Source of the DNA: Aestuariibacter salexigens DSM 15300 | GTDB lineage: Bacteria > Pseudomonadota > Gammaproteobacteria > Enterobacterales > Alteromonadaceae | NCBI RefSeq assembly: GCF_000429145.1 | Contig: NZ_AUBH01000001.1 | Location: 124,001-188,000 of the forward strand | Length of the DNA: 64,000 nucleotides | Reading direction: 5' to 3' | In this document: piece after piece, positions 42,509 to 52,213 of the stretch | Layout of the letters: each line of letters opens with the position of its first letter | How positions within the stretch are numbered: position 1 is the stretch's first letter | Translations under genes and position numbers: made by a program | Notes under the pieces: generated by a model | What the model saw: the letters and a program-made list of their open reading frames with translations, nothing else | Database searches by the model: none | What the model was told of the DNA's origin: nothing

Positions 42509-44818
42509 ATGAACTCAAATCGCTTTTCCGTTTCATTGTGCGCGCTGGCGGTGACCAGTGCGCTGGCCGTCGCTCTGCCGGCCACTGCACAGGAAGCTGC
42601 TGACGACGAACAAGCGAAAGGTAAGCTTGAACGCATCGAAGTTACCGCTCGTCGTACGGTCGAAACGCTGCAGGAAGTACCCGTTGCCATTACCTCCATC
42701 GGCGCTGCCGAATTACAGGAAAACGGCATTGCAGTACTTACTGAAGTGCAACAGTTTTCGCCTAATACCACACTGCAAATGTCACGTGGTACGAACTCAA
42801 CACTAACTGCGTTCATTCGTGGTGTCGGTCAGCAGGACCCGCTATGGGGCTATGAGCCGGGCGTGGGGATTTATATCGACGATGTCTATATTGCCCGTCC
42901 TCAGGGTGCCGTACTCGACCTGCTTGATGTACAGCGAATTGAAGTACTACGCGGGCCTCAGGGCACACTTTACGGTAAAAATACCATCGGTGGCGCCATT
43001 AAGTATGTGACCAAGAAAATGACTGGTGACACCAACTTTAACATCGAAGGTACGGTGGGCAGTTATTCGCAGCGTGACGCGAAGGTAACCGGCCAGATCC
43101 CTCTGGTAGAAGACAAGCTGTATTTTGGTTTTGGCTACGCCAACCTGAACCGTGATGGTTATGGCGAATATTTGCAATCTGCATTGCCAAATCAGGACCG
43201 TGAAAATTACAACAAAGACCTATGGGCGGCCCGCGCAACATTAGAATATCAGGCCACTGATGATTTATTCATTCGTGTCGGCTGGGACAAAACCGAAGAC
43301 GATTCCAATGCCAAGGGCGGATATCGTCTGCTGCCGAGTTTGTTAACTGACGCGCCGGTGCCAGACAGCGTTTACGATTCATACACCAGCTTACCGACCT
43401 GGAATAAAGTTGAACTGGAAGGCATCAACTGGCTGGTTAACTGGTCGGCTACTGATGATTTAGAAATCAAATACATTGGTTCATCTCGTGAAGGGTATTC
43501 ACCAACCAATATTGATTTTGATAATACGGCGCTGGATATCTTCGATGTACCGGCCGAATATAAAGATGAAAATACCACCCATGAATTCCAGGCGAATTAC
43601 TTTGGTGGCGGCTATAAGCTCGTATCTGGCTTGTATTTCTATGATGGCGAGTCGTGCGGTAACTTCGACGCAGTGTTGGGCTTCCTCGGACGTGCAGCAT
43701 TCGGCGTACCCGGCCTGACCCGTGAGGTAACTGGTTGCAACAATTCTGAAAGCTGGGCGGTTTATGCGCAGGGTAGCTTTGACCTGACCGAAAAGCTGTC
43801 AATGACAGTGGGTGCCCGCTATACCGATGAAGAAAAGCAAGCCATCGTGAACAACGGTCTGGTATTCGCTAACGTTTATCCGCAGGATGACTGGATCCCC
43901 GGGTATGACCGTCCTGATGCCGCATTTGCGAACGATCAGATTGTGCCGCCAGTACTGGGCACTGACACCAATGGCGATGGCGTAATTGATGCCCCTGCGG
44001 TAGAAAGCTGGTCGCGCTTCACACCTCGTTTCGGCCTGGAATATCAGTACAGTGATGATGTGATGTTCTTCGCGTCTTACTCGCAAGGCTTTAAGTCTGG
44101 CACGTTTAACCCTCGAGCTACCATCAATGAGCCTGGCGTTGCCCCAGAAGTGGTTGATTCTTTCGAACTGGGTATGAAGAGTGATTGGGGTGAAAACCTG
44201 CGTGCCAATATCACATTGTTCAGTTATGACCATAAAGATCGTCAGTACATCGGTGTTGAAGGAAACAGTAACGATCCGACGGCACTTGATCAGCGTTTAC
44301 GTAACGCGGCGGCTACTGAAGCAGATGGTATTGAAGCTGACTTTACCTATGTCGCAACAGAGAACCTGACGTTAAACGCGTCAATTGGCTACATCGACTT
44401 TGAAATCGTTGAAAACAATGCCATTCCACCGCTGATTGGCCTGGCCAGTACACCAGAGTTTACCTATAACCTGGCCGCAACTTACCTGCTCGAATCAGAC
44501 ATGGGGCCTTTTGTATTTAACGCGAACTACTATTACCGCGATGACTACATCCTGTTTGAAACCAGCGATCTTATCGCGCAGGACGGCTACGGTATGCTGA
44601 ATTTCAGCGTGACATGGGAGCATGAAGACGGTCAGTGGTATGCAGGATTGCATGGCAAAAACCTGACCGATGAAGAATATCTGGTCGGTGGTTATGACTT
44701 CGTAACTCGCAACGAAGATGGCAGCTACGGTCCTGGACTGGGTGGTGATACCACGCTAATCGGCTATTACGGTGACCCGCGTACGGTACATCTGACTGTT
44801 GGCTACCGATTCTGGTAA
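42509..44818 (+). CDS. TonB-dependent outer-membrane receptor of the hydroxybutyrate locus
   Basis: A 769-residue receptor. Signal peptide ending PATAQ, a TonB-box-like stretch RIEVTARR, plug domain (VPVAITSIGAAELQENGI, FIRGVGQQDPLWGYEPGVGI, IEVLRGPQGTLYGKNTIGGA) and a barrel ending in TVGYRFW. The plug type is that of carbon-source receptors common in Alteromonadales rather than siderophore receptors. Divergent position from the permease-depolymerase-bdhA operon suggests uptake of hydroxybutyrate oligomers or related compounds; this is inference. A strong terminator follows. Confidence 0.9.
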   Translation: MNSNRFSVSLCALAVTSALAVALPATAQEAADDEQAKGKLERIEVTARRTVETLQEVPVAITSIGAAELQENGIAVLTEVQQFSPNTTLQMSRGTNSTLTAFIRGVGQQDPLWGYEPGVGIYIDDVYIARPQGAVLDLLDVQRIEVLRGPQGTLYGKNTIGGAIKYVTKKMTGDTNFNIEGTVGSYSQRDAKVTGQIPLVEDKLYFGFGYANLNRDGYGEYLQSALPNQDRENYNKDLWAARATLEYQATDDLFIRVGWDKTEDDSNAKGGYRLLPSLLTDAPVPDSVYDSYTSLPTWNKVELEGINWLVNWSATDDLEIKYIGSSREGYSPTNIDFDNTALDIFDVPAEYKDENTTHEFQANYFGGGYKLVSGLYFYDGESCGNFDAVLGFLGRAAFGVPGLTREVTGCNNSESWAVYAQGSFDLTEKLSMTVGARYTDEEKQAIVNNGLVFANVYPQDDWIPGYDRPDAAFANDQIVPPVLGTDTNGDGVIDAPAVESWSRFTPRFGLEYQYSDDVMFFASYSQGFKSGTFNPRATINEPGVAPEVVDSFELGMKSDWGENLRANITLFSYDHKDRQYIGVEGNSNDPTALDQRLRNAAATEADGIEADFTYVATENLTLNASIGYIDFEIVENNAIPPLIGLASTPEFTYNLAATYLLESDMGPFVFNANYYYRDDYILFETSDLIAQDGYGMLNFSVTWEHEDGQWYAGLHGKNLTDEEYLVGGYDFVTRNEDGSYGPGLGGDTTLIGYYGDPRTVHLTVGYRFW

Positions 44819-44843
44819 TTAAGTAAGTATTGTGTGTGTAGTC

Positions 44844-44870
44844 TAAGGCGGCCTCGGCCGCCTTATTTGT
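44844..44870 (+). terminator. Terminator after the TonB receptor
   Basis: A 9-bp stem TAAGGCGGC/GCCGCCTTA with a CTCG loop followed by TTTGTTTG. Confidence 0.85.
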
Positions 44871-44943
44871 TTGCAGTTGTCGTTGACATTACTGGTGAAG
44901 CTGATTGAATTGAGTTCGCGATTGGATAAGGAAAACACAGAAT

Positions 44944-45591
44944 ATGCAGGTTAAAGCGCTGGTCGCCGATGATCACCCACTGTTCAGAAGTGCGATGGTG
45001 CAGGCATTACACACCATGGTCGGCAGCGACCTGCTGGAATCCTCCAGTTATCAGGAAACCGAGGCCATGTTGCGTGAGCATCCTGATGTAGAATTGGTGT
45101 TTCTGGATTTAAATATGCCGGGTAACGATGGTCTGTCAGGATTGCTGGCACTTCGCAGTCATTATCCGGATATTCTGATCATTGTGGTGTCCGCACAAGA
45201 CAACCCCAACATTATTGCCAAAGCAATGAGCATGGGAGCCAGTGGCTACATTCCAAAATCAACGCCACTGGATGAGATCGCGCATGCCATTCAGCATGTG
45301 ATGGACGGCGAACAGTGGTTGCCCAAGGCGTTACAGGCAGAGGTAGAGCAACAGCACGATCCGGCCCAAACGGCCTTCGCAGAAAATCTGCAGAAACTCA
45401 CGCCGCATCAGGTCAGGGTATTAAAGATGATGGCTGACGGACTGCTGAATAAGCAAATAGCCTATGAACTGAATATTTCCGAATCTACCGTAAAGCAGCA
45501 TAGTTCGGCGGTGTTACGTAAGCTTGGTGTGATCAATCGCACGCAGGCGGGTGTGCTTTACAAGCAATACATGCAGAACGAATCTGATTAA
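44944..45591 (+). CDS. NarL/LuxR-family response regulator (CrbR-like)
   Basis: A 215-residue regulator: receiver with DD at 9-10, phospho-acceptor Asp55 (LVFLDLNMPGNDG), IIVVSAQDN and Lys in YIPKSTPLDEI; then the GerE helix-turn-helix (LTPHQVRVLKMMADGLLNKQIAYELNISESTVKQH). It resembles the regulators that pair with SSS-domain kinases controlling acetate and alcohol metabolism (CrbR/ErbR group). Such a kinase is encoded at 48062-51415, with a GGDEF-EAL gene between, so the pair is likely. The AAGGA before ATG 44944 is about 12 nt away. Ends 4 bases inside the convergent gene. Confidence 0.88.
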   Translation: MQVKALVADDHPLFRSAMVQALHTMVGSDLLESSSYQETEAMLREHPDVELVFLDLNMPGNDGLSGLLALRSHYPDILIIVVSAQDNPNIIAKAMSMGASGYIPKSTPLDEIAHAIQHVMDGEQWLPKALQAEVEQQHDPAQTAFAENLQKLTPHQVRVLKMMADGLLNKQIAYELNISESTVKQHSSAVLRKLGVINRTQAGVLYKQYMQNESD

Positions 45592-47981
45592 GCGCTTTTG
45601 CTGCCTTGTTTAAGAAGATAAATAAAGTCGTCAGCCGATACCGGCGTACCAATAAAATATCCCTGCGCGAAGTGACAACCCAACTCACGCACCCGAGCTA
45701 ATTGCTCAGGCTCCTCGATACCCTCGGCTGTTGTGTGGATTTGTAGCGCATTCGCCAGACTGATAATGGACTCGAAGATAATCGCAGAAGACGAGTCATC
45801 TTCTTTAGCGGTCATAAAGCTGCGATCAATCTTGATGTAGTCAAAGTGCAAGCGGTGCAGATAGCTCAGGCTCGAATAACCGGTCCCAAAGTCATCCAAC
45901 GCGATTTTTACGCCAAGCTTTCTGAATTTTTTCATATTTGCTGTAGCATCATCAAAATTCTCAATCAGACCCTGTTCGGTAATCTCAAATATCATATGAG
46001 GGAGAATGTCTGGTGAGGTGTCGGCGATATTTTCAACAGCGTTGTAAAAGGCCTGCGAGCAAAATCCCAGTCCGGAAACGTTAATCGACAAGCGAAAACT
46101 GCTATCCGACAAGGTTTGAAATTTTGTTAGATAGTCAATCGCCGCGCGTAGCACGTAGATGTCCAGGTCGATAATACGTCCGTTAGTTTCCAGTTCATCA
46201 ATGAAGGCATCCGGGTAAATCGTGCCGAGATTTGGGTGATGCCATCGTACGAGCGACTCCGCGGCGATAATCTGGTCGTCGTGCAGGTTGATAATGGGTT
46301 GGAAAACAAGTTTAAAATCCTGCTGGGTAAGCGCCTGACTGAACTCAACGTCAAATTTGTGCGACCGCGTTTGTCGCTCTCCGCCTTTTTCGTCGAAGAA
46401 GAATATTCTATTGCGGCCTTGCAGTTTGGCGAGGTACATAGCCTCATCGGCCTCAATCAGAAGCTGCTCGCTGGTCATATCCAGACCCTGATAGGTAGAT
46501 ACGCCAATGCTGGTAGTCGTGCTTAACTCGCGGCCGTCGATAGTGATGGTCTGGCCAACTGCATCAATGATCTTGCGACCGATTTTCCTGATTTCCTCTT
46601 TATCATTGATGCGTTCCAGTAGAATGGCAAATTCATCGCCGCCTAATCTTGCAAAGGTGTCTGACTTTCTCATCACCTTGTCTATTGCAGCGGAGACATG
46701 AACCAGCATCTGATCGCCAATGTGGTGTCCATGATTGTCATTGATGGCCTTGAATTTATCCAAATCCAGAAACATCACGGCAATGATACCGGTCTGAGAG
46801 CGTTCGAAGGATTTGATCGCGTGTTCAACCCGGTCTGAAAACAGTAAGCGATTAGGTAATTGTGTAAGTGGGTCGTGCAAAGCCATAAATTCAAGCTCTG
46901 CTTTGGCTTGCAAACGTTTGAGCGCAATGTGAATGTGCTTGGCGACAAACCCCAGTAACAGGGTATCTGTAGGCTTGTATACATCGCTGGCATTATAGCT
47001 TTGCACCAGCACCACGCCGCGCATAGTTTCATCGCCGAATGGCACCCCGAGCAACGCTTCAGGCATGGTGCCTTCGACGTAAAACTTGCCTTCGTCCATC
47101 ATCTGGTGAATATCGGCTTTATTTACCAGCAGTGCTTGCTGAGTGCGCAGGATATAACCGGTTATGCTGGGGTGCTCGCTGATGTTGATGGAAGAGTCAT
47201 CATCAAAGACATCATATTCATCCAGGTAATATGGGCAGTTCAGTACGCCAGTGTCAGTATCCTCTATCGCGATTAAGAAGTTCTTCGCATAGGTAATTCG
47301 ATTAATACAACGCTGCAACGATTGATAAAACGCAAGCAGTGAATCTGAGTTGTAGACTAGCTCGGCAATTTCAAACAGGGTGTCCTGGAGTTTTACGTTG
47401 TGCTCAAGTTCTTGCACTGTCGACTTCAAGGTGTCGATGGTGCGCGTCTTGAGTATTTTCGTTGCGGCGATAGAGGCAACGGCAGTTAAAGCCTGTTCAT
47501 GCTTGTCAGTGAAATAAGCGCGCTCAGGGTGTTCAGAATCAATCACGCCCACAAATTCTTCACCGGCTAACATTGGCACGGCCAGCTCTGACAGGCGCAC
47601 AGCATCGTCAACGATATAATCGGAAAATTCGCGGCAGTCATCTATGCGTAAGGGCTTTCGTGTCGCTGCCGCTTTACCCACTACACCTTGCCCGATGGCA
47701 ATCTCGATAGGGGCGAGTATTTCTTCGTCTTTAGGGTTTTTATCGCCAAACGCTGCAGCTTGCACCAACACGTCGCGATTTTCATCGTACAGATAGATAA
47801 CAGCATCAACCAGTTTCAGATTGGCCACCACCTCCTTAGCTAAATGCCAGACGACATCATGCTCGGTATTGAGTGACAGCATATCGATGGCAAACTGACT
47901 GACCACCGACAGAAACTGTTGTTCGTATTCGCTATTTTGACCTTGCACAGACTGCACCATAAAACGTGAGGAACTCCTCAT
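45588..47981 (-). CDS. GAF-GGDEF-EAL cyclic-di-GMP protein
   Basis: A 797-residue cytoplasmic protein. Two GAF-like sensor domains (about 20-190 and 210-375), a GGDEF domain (HDPLTQLPNRLLF … FARLGGDEFAI; the intact GGDEF suggests cyclase activity) and an EAL domain (AAESLVRWHHP with ESL in place of EAL, NVSG, EITEQ, LDDFGTGYSSL, KIDRSF, AEGIEE). The metal-binding Glu and the DDFG loop are kept, so phosphodiesterase activity is possible as well. No membrane helix. The first ATG at 47981 is used; a second in-frame ATG lies 7 codons downstream. It is convergent with and inserted beside the CrbR-like gene. Confidence 0.93.
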   Translation of the reverse strand: MRSSSRFMVQSVQGQNSEYEQQFLSVVSQFAIDMLSLNTEHDVVWHLAKEVVANLKLVDAVIYLYDENRDVLVQAAAFGDKNPKDEEILAPIEIAIGQGVVGKAAATRKPLRIDDCREFSDYIVDDAVRLSELAVPMLAGEEFVGVIDSEHPERAYFTDKHEQALTAVASIAATKILKTRTIDTLKSTVQELEHNVKLQDTLFEIAELVYNSDSLLAFYQSLQRCINRITYAKNFLIAIEDTDTGVLNCPYYLDEYDVFDDDSSINISEHPSITGYILRTQQALLVNKADIHQMMDEGKFYVEGTMPEALLGVPFGDETMRGVVLVQSYNASDVYKPTDTLLLGFVAKHIHIALKRLQAKAELEFMALHDPLTQLPNRLLFSDRVEHAIKSFERSQTGIIAVMFLDLDKFKAINDNHGHHIGDQMLVHVSAAIDKVMRKSDTFARLGGDEFAILLERINDKEEIRKIGRKIIDAVGQTITIDGRELSTTTSIGVSTYQGLDMTSEQLLIEADEAMYLAKLQGRNRIFFFDEKGGERQTRSHKFDVEFSQALTQQDFKLVFQPIINLHDDQIIAAESLVRWHHPNLGTIYPDAFIDELETNGRIIDLDIYVLRAAIDYLTKFQTLSDSSFRLSINVSGLGFCSQAFYNAVENIADTSPDILPHMIFEITEQGLIENFDDATANMKKFRKLGVKIALDDFGTGYSSLSYLHRLHFDYIKIDRSFMTAKEDDSSSAIIFESIISLANALQIHTTAEGIEEPEQLARVRELGCHFAQGYFIGTPVSADDFIYLLKQGSKSA

Positions 47982-48061
47982 GGAGCATTAGACTTCCTGC
48001 CTATTGTACGCCAATTGGGCAATATGAGCATAAAAAAACATAAATTTCAGCGGGTGAAACG

Positions 48062-51000
48062 TCAGTGAGCCAGCGCTTTTCGCAACATTCGTTTCAACGC
48101 GGCTGACTTGACCGGTTTGGGTAAAAACAGCAAATCTGCCTCAAGAGCCTGTTCTCGCACCCACTCCTGAGGGTCGGCACTGTTGATAATGCCGGGAATA
48201 GGGTGGCTAAAATGGGACCGCAACTGATGTGCTGCCATCACGCCTGTTTGCCCATGGTCAAGGTGAAAGTCCAGTAGCATAATGTCAGGGCAGTGCTGGC
48301 ATTTTTGCAGCGCGGTATCGATGCTATCCGCCGCCGTGACCAAGGCACCCCAATCTCCCAATTGTTTGGACATGGCAGCCAACAGCTGCGGCTCATTATC
48401 GATAAGCAAAACCTGCTTGCCCTGCAGAATGGGTTTTTGCTCATCGACACCAGATATGCTCACTGCGTTGGTCTTTTGTGCTCTCACGCGTTCAATTGAG
48501 ACAGTGAATAAGGTGCCCCGGCCTAACTCTGAACGCAGTGCAATAGGGTGATCAAGCAGGTGGCTGATGCGCTCTACAATCGTGAGTCCTAAGCCGAGCC
48601 CATTTTCATTGCCTTCATGACCAAGCTGATGAAATTCCTTGAATATTTCTTGCTGCTGGCTTTTGGCAATACCGGGCCCGGTGTCAGCGACCCATACCTC
48701 TGCGTATCTTTTCCGGCGTCGCACGCCAAGTAAAATATGTCCGGTCTGGGTATAGCGAATGGCGTTTGATAACAAATTTTGCACAATACGGCGCAGTAGC
48801 TTTCTGTCTGAGTTCACCCACACACTGGTCGGCACGAAGTGCAAAGAGAGTTGATTTTGCGAGGCAATGACTGAAAACTCTTCAACCAGAGAGGCCAATA
48901 CGTCATTCAGGGGAAAATGCTGCATATTTGCCTGCAGTACACCAGACTCCAGTTTCGTCATGTCCAACAGCATCGACAGCAACTCTTCAGCACTGTTGAG
49001 CGACGTCTGCAAGCCGTCACTCAGTGCCTGAAGTTCAGACTGGCGGGTTTTTTGCGCGAGCATACCAGCGAACAGTGTCGCCGCGTTAAACGGTTGCATC
49101 AGATCGTGCCCGGCAGCAGCCAGAAAACGGGTCTTACTGGCACTGGCAGCTTCAGCCTGCTGCTTGGCCTGGGCCAACATCTGATTACTCTCATTAAGTT
49201 CAGCAGTGCGCTGTTCAACGCGCTGCTCCAGCTCATCTTTCGCCCGTTGTAGTGCCGCCTGTATATTGACATATTCAGTGATATCACTGTACGAGGTCAC
49301 AAACCCGCCACCGGGTAACGGGCTGCCGCTGATTTCAATCACCGTGCCGTCTTTCTGGGTGCGTTGGAAACGATATTTACTGCCGCTTTTCAGGTAGTCG
49401 AGACGTTTGGCGACTTCTACTTCTTTGTCTTCAGCGTAGTGGATTAGACCACGCTCAACGTTGAAACGGATGATGTCACCGATCGGCTTGCCCGCCTGCA
49501 CGAAACCTTCCGGGTAGTGAAACATTTCCAGATAGCGCTCATTCCAGGCGACGATGCGAAGGTGTGTGTCTACCACACAAATACCCTGCTCAATGTGCGC
49601 GAGTGAGGATTGTAAGACCTCATGGTTAAACTGGAATGAGTCTCTCGCTTCCTCCATCCACTCCACCAGATCGGGCACAGCTTCATCGCGATGTTCGGTA
49701 ATAGCGGACAGCAAAATTCTGGCACCAGCACTTCCCACATGTGCGGTTAGGCGCTTCTCGACTTCCTCAACCAATGATTGACTGGCGTAGGCCTGTTCGA
49801 CGCCCTGACCACCAATATCGGCAATGTCCGCGCGACTTTCTGCGGGCAGGATACGGGAGGCTAGCAGGGTCAGGTCAGACACTCTAATGGCCAGGCCGCT
49901 GGCCTGCGGTGTCTCATCACGCACGCGATCTCGTTGGGTTTTATTTCTTATCAACGCGATAATCGCATAGGCGGCAGCATTCAATGCTAGCGTAAAAAGA
50001 AAGCCCCTTGATAAATCCCAATCCGTGGGAGCGGGATCGAAATAATAGCTGGAGCGAATACTCGGCCATAGCAGCCAGGTAAACCAGCCCAGTATACCCA
50101 CCAGCAGTGAGATCAGTGCGGCGACCCGGCTGCGCTTGTGCCAATAAAGACCAAACAGCAGCGCCGGGAATGACTGAGCCAACAATGCCAGCGCTATGGT
50201 TCCACTACTTACCAGCGGCGCAGATTGACTGACGTTGAGGTAGTACAAATAGGCGATCGCCAGCACCACCAAGATGGTCAGGCGGCGACTCAGCAACACA
50301 CCGCCGGGGGTCATGCCAGTGCGATCTCGTCTCTTAATGCGGCTGGCGAGCAGCAGGGGGGTGAGCAAATTGTTGGCAATCATAATACCCAACGCCAGGG
50401 TCGCCACGATGACCATACTGGTGGCTGCTGCAATGCCGCCAATGAAGGCGATCATAGCTATCCACTTGTTTTCAAAATGCACCGGTAATGCCAGGGTAAA
50501 AGTATCCGAGCTGTAGTTGGTATTGCCCAGAGTTAATGAACCGGTCAGGGCAATAGGCAGGATAAATGCGCTCATCAGGCACAGATAAATAGGAAAAAGC
50601 CAGCGCGCCGTGCGCATTTCTGTGGGGCCATTGTTTTCGATGAAATTAATATGAAACTGGCGGGGCAGGCAAAACATCGCGCATATTCCCATGACTACGT
50701 GGCTGATATACACCAGTGGCGCACTTTCTGCGCTCAGTATTGCGCGTGTCGCGGGCTCAGTTGCTGCCGCCGCTAACAGGGGGATAAGCCCATCAAATAT
50801 GCCGTACACGGCAAAACCACCCACAATCAATAGCGCCACAAGTTTGACCACCGACTCAAAGGCGATCGTCAGCATTAAACCCGGGTGTTTGTCGGTCAGG
50901 CTCAGAGTACGGGTGCCGAACAACAATGCGAACAGGGCCATCATAGCAACTACGTAAAGCCCTACCGATGCCCTGGCATCAGTGTTGGTGATCAGTGACA

Positions 51001-51415
51001 CACTGTTGGTAATGGCATCAAGCTGCAGCGCGATATAGGGAATAACACCAATAAAGCACAGCACTGAGACACTGGCAGCGAGTGCATAGGAGCGTTGATA
51101 GCGAATACTGATAAAGTCAGCCAGTGAACTGACATTGTGCTGGCGGCATAGCCTAGCGATACGCAGTAACACCGGCTGGGCAAACAGCATGACCAGAATG
51201 ATCCCAAGATAGGTAGGGATCAAAGACCAACCGAATTGAGCAGATTGTGTGACCGTACCAAAAAACGCCCAGGAGGTGCAGTGTACGCCCAGTGCAAGTG
51301 AGTACACATAGGGGTGTTGCTGAGAGTGCTGGCGCTTATCTGCCCAGAAGGCAATGATGAAAAGTAACGCGAGATAACCGACAACCACAGCGGCGACGGT
51401 CCACAAACTGAACAT
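48062..51415 (-). CDS. SSS-domain hybrid histidine kinase (CrbS/CbrA-like)
   Basis: A 1117-residue protein. Residues about 1-490 form a sodium:solute symporter-like membrane domain with 12-13 helices (GVHCTSWAFFGTVTQSA, SLADFISIRYQRSYALA); then a PAS domain (FQFNHEVLQSSLAHIEQGICVVD … FHYPEGF), coiled coil, dimerisation domain (TRFLAAAGHDLMQPFNAAT), ATPase (NLLSNAIRYT, VADTGPGIA, GLGLGLTIV) and a C-terminal receiver (DIMLLDFHLDHG). The layout matches CrbS/MxtR-type kinases that respond to carbon compounds, known to control acetate use with a LuxR-type partner. The partner is probably the regulator at 44944. Confidence 0.9.
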   Translation of the reverse strand: MFSLWTVAAVVVGYLALLFIIAFWADKRQHSQQHPYVYSLALGVHCTSWAFFGTVTQSAQFGWSLIPTYLGIILVMLFAQPVLLRIARLCRQHNVSSLADFISIRYQRSYALAASVSVLCFIGVIPYIALQLDAITNSVSLITNTDARASVGLYVVAMMALFALLFGTRTLSLTDKHPGLMLTIAFESVVKLVALLIVGGFAVYGIFDGLIPLLAAAATEPATRAILSAESAPLVYISHVVMGICAMFCLPRQFHINFIENNGPTEMRTARWLFPIYLCLMSAFILPIALTGSLTLGNTNYSSDTFTLALPVHFENKWIAMIAFIGGIAAATSMVIVATLALGIMIANNLLTPLLLASRIKRRDRTGMTPGGVLLSRRLTILVVLAIAYLYYLNVSQSAPLVSSGTIALALLAQSFPALLFGLYWHKRSRVAALISLLVGILGWFTWLLWPSIRSSYYFDPAPTDWDLSRGFLFTLALNAAAYAIIALIRNKTQRDRVRDETPQASGLAIRVSDLTLLASRILPAESRADIADIGGQGVEQAYASQSLVEEVEKRLTAHVGSAGARILLSAITEHRDEAVPDLVEWMEEARDSFQFNHEVLQSSLAHIEQGICVVDTHLRIVAWNERYLEMFHYPEGFVQAGKPIGDIIRFNVERGLIHYAEDKEVEVAKRLDYLKSGSKYRFQRTQKDGTVIEISGSPLPGGGFVTSYSDITEYVNIQAALQRAKDELEQRVEQRTAELNESNQMLAQAKQQAEAASASKTRFLAAAGHDLMQPFNAATLFAGMLAQKTRQSELQALSDGLQTSLNSAEELLSMLLDMTKLESGVLQANMQHFPLNDVLASLVEEFSVIASQNQLSLHFVPTSVWVNSDRKLLRRIVQNLLSNAIRYTQTGHILLGVRRRKRYAEVWVADTGPGIAKSQQQEIFKEFHQLGHEGNENGLGLGLTIVERISHLLDHPIALRSELGRGTLFTVSIERVRAQKTNAVSISGVDEQKPILQGKQVLLIDNEPQLLAAMSKQLGDWGALVTAADSIDTALQKCQHCPDIMLLDFHLDHGQTGVMAAHQLRSHFSHPIPGIINSADPQEWVREQALEADLLFLPKPVKSAALKRMLRKALAH

Positions 51416-51546
51416 AGCAACACAGATGACTGAAAAATAAAGGAATACGCTACCACATTTCGAGGTGGATGCAGGACTTTTTCAGTGGTCTGAGTCAGTA
51501 TTTCATGCGTAGTGATGTGAGTGGTAAAAACATTCGGGAGAACACA

Positions 51547-52209
51547 TTGATTCAGGTTGCGGACCTCACCATGGAGTATGAACAGGAGGGTAACGTCTTG
51601 CGTGTACTCGATAATATGAACTTCAGTATGCAACGAGGAGAGACAGTGGCGATAGTCGGGCCATCAGGCTCAGGCAAAACCACGCTACTGCAACTGCTCG
51701 CAGCGCTGGAACAGCCTTCTAATGGGCACATCAAAGTCGATGATCACACTCTAAGAGACATGTCTCGCGACCAACTGGCAGATTTCAGGCGCGATAATAT
51801 GGGTATCGTGTTTCAGTCCTTCCATTTAATAGACAGTCTTACCGCCCTGGCGAATGCAGCGTTACCCCTGGACATCGCTGGGGTACCTGATGCACTAAAA
51901 CGTGCTCAGGATATGCTGGAGAGAGTAGGGCTTGGTCACCGCATCCATCACTATCCTCGGCAATTGTCAGGTGGGGAACAGCAGCGGGTCGCTATTGCCC
52001 GTGCGCTTGTGCATCAGCCCAGACTAATACTTGCTGATGAACCGACTGGCAACCTTGATGATAAAACCGGCAAGCTGGTTGCGGATATGCTGTTTGATCT
52101 GCATGCACAGACGCATTCTACACTGGTGTTAGTCACTCACGATATGCGCCTGGCCGAGCGGTGCGAGCGTTCCTTCCACTTGCAATCAGGTCAATTACAG
52201 GTGGGGTAA
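51547..52209 (+). CDS. ABC transporter ATPase (YbbA/LolD type)
   Basis: A 220-residue ATPase of the MacB/LolD subfamily: Walker A VGPSGSGKTTLLQLLAALE, Q-loop FQSFHLI, signature LSGGEQQRVAIARAL, Walker B LILADEPTGNLD and H-loop VTHDMRL. FRRDNMGIVFQSFHLIDSLTALANAALPL is very like E. coli YbbA. TTG 51547 is preferred because GGGAG lies 6 nt upstream and ATPases of this type begin with IQVADLT; ATG codons at 51469 and 51505 are in frame, and would add 26 or 14 residues. The permease follows 4 nt after the stop. Confidence 0.85.
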   Translation: MIQVADLTMEYEQEGNVLRVLDNMNFSMQRGETVAIVGPSGSGKTTLLQLLAALEQPSNGHIKVDDHTLRDMSRDQLADFRRDNMGIVFQSFHLIDSLTALANAALPLDIAGVPDALKRAQDMLERVGLGHRIHHYPRQLSGGEQQRVAIARALVHQPRLILADEPTGNLDDKTGKLVADMLFDLHAQTHSTLVLVTHDMRLAERCERSFHLQSGQLQVG

Positions 52210-52213
52210 GCAG

